Under the pieces are notes generated by a model. The model did not search any database and had not been told where the DNA came from. It saw nothing but the letters and a program-made list of their open reading frames with translations. DNA of 64,000 nt from Trichomonas vaginalis G3 (Eukaryota > Parabasalia > Trichomonadida > Trichomonadidae). The DNA lies in contig NC_067203.1 in the NCBI RefSeq assembly GCF_026262505.1, forward strand, positions 18,023,411 through 18,087,410, read 5' to 3'. The translations under genes and the position numbers were made by a program. Positions 55,809 to 64,000 of the stretch are shown here, one piece after another. Each line of letters starts with the position of its first letter. Positions within the stretch are counted from its first letter, which is position 1.

Positions 55809-57105
55809 GGGTGTCCAAAGGTGTGTTTAGCACAAACCTGAATACTGCGAATAGAAATAAACAAGTTACATATATATAAAGTTTATTTAAATATAATCAC
55901 CATTGGATTCAATCACGCGTTCGCAGCGATCGATCCAGGCTTGAAAGACACGCTTTAAATCATCATGAGAAAATTGCTCAAATTGCTCTCTTACAAAATT
56001 TTCAAGATCATCTGGACTCGCGAATTCGCGTCCTTCAGCTCTCTTTTTTAGCGTGCCGAATAAATAAAAGTCAGAGGGTGCAATATCAGGTGAATAAATT
56101 GGGTTTGGAACAACTTTGACATTGTTTTCCACCAAGTAATTCATTACCTTATGACTTTTGTGAACTCTTGAATTATCAAAATGAATTGCAAACTTTTGTT
56201 TTGTTGTTTGGATTTCTCAAACTCATCAGAATTGATAATTTGAGTAAGAACATTGTCAATTAGATACTGAGCATTCATCGTATTAGGTTTTTGAAGAATA
56301 TCAATTGCGATGATGCCATTCACGCCCCAAAAAACCGACAACATCATCATTGGTGTGTCAATTTTTTTCTTCGGGAATGTTTGCGGATTTTCATCCTTCG
56401 GGATCCACATGATTTTGGCTTCTGTTGCATATTGAAACCAAGACTCGTCCCTGTTACTAAAAAGCGAAACTTCTTGGATTGATACGCACCCAATATAGAG
56501 AGGAGCTCTTTCGAAGATTGGACTCTAGATTTTTTTGAACTGAATTAAGGTTGTGCGGAACCCAACGTGTATACTCTAGTTTGTAGTTCAAATAATTGTG
56601 CAGATAATAACTGACTGTTGTACGTGGTATCTTTGTCATCTCCTCTATCCTTCTGAGTGATGCTCTTGGGTCTTCATCTAGCGCTTGAAGAATTGCTTTG
56701 ATTTTTCTTTGATCCGGCGATTTTTTGTCAATTTTTATGATGGGCGCCTTTTTGTTCATGAAGTGATACATCCTAACATGATACGTTACAGTGGAATAGC
56801 TAGGAGCATCCATACCGAAGCATTTTACCAATGTCTCGTAGATTTTTTTACAGTCTTTGCATTTTTTTGCAAGAGCGAGGATGTTTTCTTTATGATTCAT
56901 TAAAAAAATGAAAAAAATCCCGCCATAATTTCCCGCGAAACCGCCTCTTGTCTCAAAATTCATTTTATATCCCTGCATGGCGCCAAAATACAACATACTC
57001 ATCATATACATATATTCATATTTTTTATTATATATTTATAATCAGCATATATCTCCTTTAATAGTCTCATAGAGAGCGCTGTGCTAAACGCACCTTTGGA
57101 CACCC
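55809..57105 (-). mobile_element. mariner transposon, 1297 bp
   Basis: The 26-bp inverted ends (GGGTGTCCAAAGGTGYGTTT...) differ at one base. They are flanked by TA on each side (55807-55808, 57106-57107), the TA duplication expected of mariner. The size matches full-length trichomonad mariners. Confidence 0.9.
55887..57011 (-). pseudogene. mariner transposase (DD34D), frameshifted
   Basis: The N-terminal DNA-binding helices (RRIEEMTKIPRTTVSYYLHN) are in the frame 56457-57011. The first catalytic Asp is in NRDESWFQY near 56435, the second in HFDNSRVH near 56180, and the third in SPDIAPSDFYLF, 34 residues later. Frame breaks near 56510, 56450 and 56195 separate them, so this copy is probably inactive. 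Confidence 0.85.
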
Positions 57106-58476
57106 TATATATACATATATAAATATATACATATATAAATATATACATATATAAATATATACATATATAAATATATACATATATAAATATATACATATAT
57201 ACATATATAAATATATAAATATATACATATATAAATATATACATATATAAATATATACATATATAAATATATACATATATAAATATATACATATATAAAT
57301 ATATACATATATAAATATATACATATATAAATATATACATATATAATATATACATATATAAATATATACATATATAAATATATACTATATAAATATATAC
57401 ATATATAAATATATACATATATAATATATACATATATAAATATATACATATATAAATATATACATATATAAATATATACATATATAAATATATACATATA
57501 TAATATATACATATATAAATATATACATATATAAATATATACATATATAAATATATACATATATAAATATATACATATATAAATATATACATATATAAAT
57601 ATATACATATATAAATATATACATATATAAATATATACATATATAAATATATACATATATAAATATATACATATATAAATATATACATATATAAATATAT
57701 ACATATATAAATATATACATATATAAATATATACATATATAAATATATACATATATAAATATATACATATATAAATATATACATATAAATATATACATAT
57801 ATAAATATATACATATATAAATATATACATATATAAATATATACATATAAATATATACATATATAAATATATACATATATAAATATATACATATATAAAT
57901 ATATACATATATAAATATATACATATATAAATATATACATATATAAATATATACATATATAAATATATACATATATAAATATATACATATATAATATATA
58001 CATATATAAATATATACATATATAAATATATACATATATAAATATATACATATATAAATATATACATATATAAATATATACATATATAAATATATACATA
58101 TATAAATATATACATATATAAATATATACATATATAAATATATACATATATAAAATACAATATATATACATATATAAATATATACATATATAAATATATA
58201 CATAAATATAAATATATAATATATATATCATATATAAATATAAATAAAATATACATATATAAATATATACATATATAAATAATACATATAAATATATACA
58301 TATATAAATATATACATATATAATATATACATATATAAATATATACATATATAAATATATACATATATAAATATATACATATATAAATATATACATATAT
58401 AAATATATACATATATAAATATATACATATATATATATACATATATAAATATATACATATATAAATATATACATAT
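57106..58476. repeat. 16-bp microsatellite ATATATAAATATATAC, right of mariner
   Basis: The same unit and phase type as 55274-55808, more irregular toward 58140-58300. Confidence 0.9.
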
Positions 58477-60375
58477 GGCATTCCAAACGGGAACCGCGGT
58501 TGGTTACCATGGATTTCCGTCACCGGTCACATTTTAAAGATTTTTAAAGCCTTATAAAAATATGCTTTGTAAATCATTTTTTGTAAATCGGCAAAAATTT
58601 GGTAATTTTCTTCAACTAATAAATCTGCGAATAGCATTTATAATACAAGAACAATCTTTTAAAATGCGTTTGATTCATTTTTGTATAATTTCATATAGGC
58701 ACATATATTCTTCCGGGACTTTCCGTGATTTTACCGTAAATCATTAGTTTACACCAATTTTTCCGTATTTTTGAATAGTTTACTGCACTTTTTCCGTAAA
58801 ATTGAGTTACGGGAATCCGCAAAATTTCCGGACCTCATTTTTCATAGAATATAATAATAATATTTGATAAAAAGATATATTATTTATATTTTTGAAAAGT
58901 GAATTGATAACTTGATTGAATTGATAAACTTGATTTTTTTATATGGTTAATTTTTCAAATGATATTATGAAGATCTAAAATATTAAAAGTAAAAAATTGA
59001 ATTACGGAAAAAGTGAGGTCAAAAGTGAAATAAATTTGCAGAACAATTTTCATTGAAATAAGCTTTATTTTTCATTATTAATAACAATGCTGTAATAAAC
59101 AGAAATTCATCAAATGACAGCTCTCAATTTTTTGATATTTGTAAATTCTAAATTGAATGAGAAAAATGAAATAATACTAAGCATAATACAATATTCTAGA
59201 TTTATTTATAATTAGGAAAAAGTTAGTTTTGAGAGTACTTTTCATAGGCATATAGAATGAAATCTTCTGAAAAATAATATCATATAAACTCATATTATTT
59301 TCTAATATATAACTATTTTATATAAAAATCAAATTCAATGATCTTAAAAGCGAAGGATAAACCTCAAAATTTACGAATATAATGAGTGGGAATATAATGC
59401 TTATCTATCATAAAACCATATGAAATATCAATTTTTGCTTTACGCCTAATTTTTGACGACAATTAGCAAAAAATGTTAAATGTTAACACTCAGTCCATTT
59501 GAATATGAAAAATAAAATTGACTTTGATTAAATGTTTTTATTTATCATGCAATTCTTCTTGCGACCAAAGATTTGAATAAAAGTTCAAAAAATAAGATAG
59601 CTTAAAAAATAATATACGGTAGTGTTTACTAATAGATGAATAGTATATAAATTCTATTAAAATGGATTTGATCCAAAAAAATATATAAAATTTGATCATA
59701 AATAAAATCGTTTTAAATTACTTCTTCATTTAAATTATAACAATTATTTTTGGTTTTATAGTTTTTAAAGCTCATGTGGTTTTTTAACCACAGAATACTT
59801 ATGTGCTGTAGCAAGCTTGCAATCCAAAGCTCACGTTAGACAACAAGAGTCATGAAGTCTCATACTAAGGGATATCCAACATATATTTTAATCTAATGTT
59901 TGTGACAAATATTCAACATAAAATTAAGTTTTCGTTTCGTTACAAGGCATTCATACTTTGGAGATATCATATTTAATGTACAGAAAAGTTAATATTAAAC
60001 AATACATGCTAAAGAATTAATAAATAAGATAATAAAATAAATTTATACGTAATTACTTTCATTTAATATGCTTTATGCTGTATAATATTGATTAAGAGGC
60101 ATTAAAAGGTTCCATAATCTGCTTTTATAGGCAAGATTTTTGATAAAAATTTTAAATTTTGAAAAATGATGAGAAAAGGAAAAAAAAGGTAAATGAGAGC
60201 AAGAGGAGGGAAAAAAAGAAAAAGAAAAGGAAGGGAAGGGAAAAATAAAAGAAAGAAGGACATATAAAAATTTAGATGCGCATTCTTAATGCCGAGGCGG
60301 CTTGCCGCCGAGGCGCGATTTTTTTAGGCCTCTACGGTAACCCGGCAATGTTTTTTTAAATCTTGTACAGCCCTA
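58477..60375. other. AT-rich spacer, no gene seen
   Basis: There are no supported frames. A GC-rich hairpin GGCGGC-TT-GCCGCC is at 60296-60309, and a purine-rich A/G tract at about 60165-60260. Confidence 0.6.
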
Positions 60376-60549
60376 TATATACATATATAAATATATACAT
60401 ATATAAATATATACATATATAAATATATACATATATAAATATATACATATATAAATATATACATATATAATATATACATATATAAATATATACATATATA
60501 AATATATACATATATAAATATATACATATATAAATATATACATATATAC
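60376..60549. repeat. 16-bp microsatellite, third block
   Basis: The same ATATATAAATATATAC unit, about 11 copies. Confidence 0.85.
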
Positions 60550-60593
60550 CCAGATTTTCCTTACTTTTACCACTCCCCCACAAGACGAAGAGC

Positions 60594-60711
60594 GATCAAT
60601 ACTCAGAATCATTTAGAATAGTTTGAAAAGTTTGTTGTGTTCTTATTTAGAGCTTGTATAATGAGTTGTCGTTGTGTTGTATTTCTCTCATAGACGCTGT
60701 TTCATTGACAT
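60594..60711 (-). pseudogene. Fibre gene 5' fragment (second copy of element B)
   Basis: Inverse match to 23274-23380, starting at 60711 and losing similarity before 60594, where the repeat-rich DNA begins. Confidence 0.6.
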
Positions 60712-60727
60712 TTTATTCAGATAAAAT

Positions 60728-61029
60728 ATGCTTTCAATAGAAAAAGAAAATTCAAGTTGCTACAACTAAACCATTAGATGAACTTTTTACTAATGTCGGT
60801 CAAAAGTTTGAGACAGAGACGTAAAGCATGAAGGCTATCGTTTTGACTACCCATTGAGATGGTAAAGACCCATCCGTCACAAAAGCTATTGCTTTCGTAG
60901 AATGAAGTTCATTTCAGAAGCCATACATGGTTTCCCATTTACGGTCGGTTTTGAAGTTCGATACTATAACAAAGAAAAACGTACGTATGAGAAATTTGAA
61001 CAGGGAAAACTTTTACAAGTTAGTTTTGC
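60728..61029 (+). pseudogene. Penton-like family 2 gene 5' fragment (second copy of element B)
   Basis: It matches the inverse of 22990-23255 from the ATG at 60728, with several indels, and ends at the assembly gap. Confidence 0.65.
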
Positions 61030-61054
61030 NNNNNNNNNNNNNNNNNNNNNNNNN
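61030..61054. other. Assembly gap, 25 N
   Basis: The gap joins a penton-like fragment to an integrase fragment that in element B (ignoring C) lies about 1.7 kb away on the far side of the fibre gene. Order across the gap is therefore not proven. Confidence 0.95.
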
Positions 61055-61328
61055 CAGATGTCAGTTTTTGTTGGATGGTATTTGTCAACGAATATTGTCA
61101 AAGCTGCTAAGATATCTAAAATAGCTTTGGACTGTAATGGTATGGCTTCACAGTATCTTGTGTTTTGACCAACAAAATATTAACCAGTATGGTGGTCCAT
61201 CTGTTCTAACTCTCGGAATGTTTTCCAAGATATCCATAACCAAGCATTTGGTGTGAACTAAAGATTTTTATCATGAGTGCTTTCTTTGTTGCCTTAGAAA
61301 CATAGGGGTCCTTGTTTGAATTCGTCAT
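61055..61328 (-). pseudogene. Integrase 5' fragment (second copy of element B)
   Basis: It matches 48606-48879 with several one-base differences that break the frame. It starts at 61328. Confidence 0.65.
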
Positions 61329-61345
61329 TTTTTAACCCATAAGAA

Positions 61346-61743
61346 ATGGTTTATTTGGCGCATTAGCAGGAGTTGCATCCAGATTTTTGCCCGCAGTGGG
61401 AACAATAGCCAGAGGTGCATTTGGAATTGGAAGGAAGATTTTGAGTACATAGGTATACTGAAGAGAAAGCACAACCTATTATACAAACTGTACAGAAAGG
61501 TTGGGATGTAGCACGAGATGCAACAAATCTTATTCCAAATCCTGAAACAAGAGAAAAGTTCAAGGATGGATGGACAATGTAGGAAGACAAGCAGGAAACT
61601 ATTATAACAAAGCAAATGACTACTATAACCAAGCAGGACACTATATGGACCAAGGTGAAAGATTCTTTAACAGAGGATATAACCATGCACAACAGTGGGT
61701 AAACAATAACCAACCTCAACCGCCTCAAACGTGGGGAATGTAA
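61346..61743 (+). pseudogene. pVI-like protein gene (second copy of element B)
   Basis: It matches 48897-49297. One G is missing directly after the ATG, and there are other indels near 61450 and 61553. The 3' half stays open to QPPQTWGM, which the first copy loses. Confidence 0.6.
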
Positions 61744-61933
61744 AGTTTTTTATTTGAGATGAAATAAACAATGCAGCATTGAGACAAATAAGTTCAAGAT
61801 GGATTTGTCGGCTTCCAGCAGTTACACCACGTGTTTGTCAAGTTCTTTCTATACCTCAGGAAGTTTTAGACCGACTAAAAAACCTCAACAACCAGTTGAA
61901 AACAAACCAAACTAAATTTTTTACTGAGATGAA

Positions 61934-62271
61934 ATGACCGAAGAAGTTGAAACGGTAGATTTGACCCACAAACAAAAAGTTCAGAACCATTGTCAAAACC
62001 TGTCAAAGAACTTACAGATGAAGAGAAAAATTCAATAATAGAAAGTGCCAGTCTGGAAATACAAACCCTAACTATAAAGTCACTTTTCATAGAAATGGAA
62101 CGGCAAGTATCTCAAAAAAGAAACAGACTCACAAATAAAATATTGAAGTCTGAAGGAGCTTTCGAGACAACAGATGGAAAAGTTTACTTCACTGACCAAC
62201 AGTTCATTATAGAACATCTCATTGACTTAGATCGAAATATTCTAAACTTTACAACAAACACAAAAAGTTGA
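61934..62271 (+). pseudogene. Hypothetical protein gene (second copy of 49488-49828)
   Basis: Two bases are missing near 61966 (GACCCACA versus GACACCACA); the rest (61990-62271) is open to LNFTTNTKS, where the first copy is broken. Confidence 0.55.
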
Positions 62272-62288
62272 AAGGAAAACAAAAACAA

Positions 62289-62513
62289 ATGGCATATGAT
62301 ATTTATGAAGATGTTGACGACACAACTGTTCCTGCAAGTGAAGTAAAGTCAGAGGAACCGAAAAGTGACGAAAAACCGATAGAAGAAGAAAAACCAAAAA
62401 CTGAAGATAAACCAAAACCAAAGTTTAGTTTCCAAACTAAACCAAGTCAACCTTCATTAGCTGGTATGGGTTGGCGTCAAAGACTTATGGCAGCAGGCGG
62501 TTATGTAAAGTAA
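62289..62513 (+). CDS. Acidic small protein, second copy, 74 aa
   Basis: Same protein as 49846-50070. Confidence 0.6.
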   Translation: MAYDIYEDVDDTTVPASEVKSEEPKSDEKPIEEEKPKTEDKPKPKFSFQTKPSQPSLAGMGWRQRLMAAGGYVK

Positions 62514-62542
62514 AGAAAAAAATATTTTTTATTTTTATAAAA

Positions 62543-62650
62543 ATGCCCCCATATAGAATGGATAGAAAGTCTGCTAGAATAAAAGCAGAGTTACAAAGAT
62601 ATGGTTGGAGAGTTTCGAAGAATTTTAAATATAGGAAGGGAAGACCATAA
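62543..62650 (+). CDS. pX/mu-like 35-aa basic peptide, intact copy
   Basis: It starts MPPYRMDRKSARIK and ends RKGRP. It is very basic. It is broken at 50103 by loss of one C. The role as a DNA-condensing core peptide is inferred from charge, size and context. Confidence 0.5.
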   Translation: MPPYRMDRKSARIKAELQRYGWRVSKNFKYRKGRP

Positions 62651-62686
62651 AAGTCTATGACAAATTTTCTGGTCTTCGCTACGAAA

Positions 62687-64000
62687 TGGATTTGGAAACA
62701 GCCAGTGCCAATTATCCAAACAGATAGAGAGGTTAGAAGAAGAACGTCTTATGGACATGCCTTTCGATGTTAGTGAACCTCAAGTTGAAGGACACGACGG
62801 CTTTGCCAATTCTACTGGAAACATGACGAACAATTGCATCCTTTGAGAAGGAAAAAAAGGAAAAGGTGAAGACGCACATGCTCCCATGGAAAGAACAAGA
62901 TATGCATATGAAAAGTATCGTGAAGTTAGAAGTCAAATTACATCTGGTCGAACCTTTACAGTAAACTTTGACGAAGGAAAGAACAAAGAAGGCTTCATGG
63001 GTGTACTTGCTGCAATTCAAGACGGAAATAAGAAAGGACACAATCTCAGATTGACCATAACAGATTTGGATGGTCACATTTACATGCACATGGCAATGTC
63101 ACAACAGCTGCAATGGTTTTTGACGCTTTCAAGACTACAAAGAGAGAACAAATGGTTGACTCCGACTCAGACATTTTGAATGCAATTGAAGGAATTGCAA
63201 GTGTCAAGTTCGAATGGTACCAACCTAACCCTCAAGCAGTCAGACAACATGCTGGATACTTCCCGTTCAGAAATAAGTCTGACATTGACTTGACAAGGTA
63301 TGGAATTTACAATTCAATTGAAACAATTGTCAATGAACCTTGATTCTTACATGTCTCAGGAACTTCTGGTCTTGTTACAGATGAGAAAATGAAGTATCTT
63401 GAGTCATGTGTGAAGACAAGGTACATTCTCAGAGGTCAATTGGCAAAAATTGCACCGTTGGCAAATGTCAATATCCGAGTCAACATACCTACAGCTAAAG
63501 GTTCTTCACATGACGACTATGTTGTTGACAAAGACTTACCATGGTTGAAGATTGTAATTGTTCACCAACCACTTCATGTTGAACGAAAGTCTTACAAACC
63601 CATTGTTCGGAAAAGGCAAGTGCAACATTGTCAGAGCTGTAAACATTCTTTTCGAGAAAGGTTTGTTGGAACCAATTCCAGATGACAAGCTGACAGAAAC
63701 TTTTGTACCAAAAGACGAAACAAACTTTTCATTGTTTAGCAAGACCAAAAGTTGTTCCAGACAAAGTTCTAGTACAAAAGAAGTACACAGTTCCACAAGG
63801 AGTTGGTTTGTTCGGATACCAACCTGAACCAGAAGAACTTCCAATGAGGTTGCAAGAACTTCAAGATGCTATAAACAAACTTCCATTGAGACATCCAATT
63901 GACGTCAAATTGTATTGGAGAGCATCTGAGTTAGGTCAGAAGGTTTTATATGAAACAGGTTGCTTCGACGATGTTTATGAGATAACAGGAGAAGTTTCTC
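62687..64000 (+). pseudogene. PolB N-terminal region (second copy of element B, runs off the window)
   Basis: It matches 50245-51560 with about ten extra one-base differences (for example near 62725, 62810, 62850, 63065, 63343, 63560 and 63697), so no long frame remains. The Cys and His motifs of the OTU-like domain are recognisable. Confidence 0.65.

Noticed and set aside
55238-60612. Long minus-strand frames of [12 protein letters not shown] type
   Set aside because: They are translations of the 16-bp microsatellite, which has no stops in several frames; there is no protein evidence.

Overview
This window looks like a piece of a trichomonad (parabasalid) genome, most likely Trichomonas vaginalis or a close relative. 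The reasons are: AT-rich DNA, intron-free genes, an Inr-type TCAYT start element just upstream of a host gene, ankyrin-repeat and kinase-ankyrin proteins, a DD34D mariner, and several virus-like Maverick/Polinton transposons. The species is an inference.

Layout. 1-7381 is the right part of one Maverick (element A): a minor capsid-like gene, a decayed double-jelly-roll major capsid gene, an 1131-aa coiled-coil protein, and an end made of ten 67-bp subrepeats. 7382-20584 is a host segment. It holds two host genes (an ankyrin protein and a pseudokinase-ankyrin protein), a large foldback repeat, a 113-bp satellite, a GC-richer island and long AT-rich spacers. From 20585 a second Maverick (element B) begins with the same terminal subrepeat family as A. 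It carries a Dam-like adenine methyltransferase, small virion-like proteins, penton-like proteins, a phage-type fibre, an integrase and a family B DNA polymerase.

Inside B's fibre gene sits a structurally complete third Maverick (element C, 23770-47135, 23,366 bp). It has terminal inverted repeats (TIRs) of about 690 bp, AG...CT termini and a 6-bp target duplication CACATA. C encodes a protein-primed-type PolB, integrase, packaging ATPase, major capsid protein, three penton-like proteins of two families, a 1021-aa phage-like fibre, and a cluster of KilA-N-type regulators. The fibre gene of B resumes right after C. B then runs on with integrase, pVI-like and pX-like small proteins, PolB and a second penton-like gene, and decays near 53.3 kb.

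53.4-60.6 kb is repeat-dominated: a 22-bp promoter-like array, 268-bp tandem repeats, and a 16-bp ATATATAAATATATAC microsatellite of about 1.9 kb interrupted by a mariner. 60.6-64 kb is a second, damaged copy of part of B, containing a 25-N assembly gap.

How the genes work together. PolB and integrase would copy and insert the elements. The ATPase, major capsid, penton-like, pVI/pX-like and fibre proteins form a virion module. The KilA-N genes and their palindromes look like a regulatory block. Many genes carry single-base indels, often in homopolymers, so old decay and sequencing error cannot be separated from this sequence alone.
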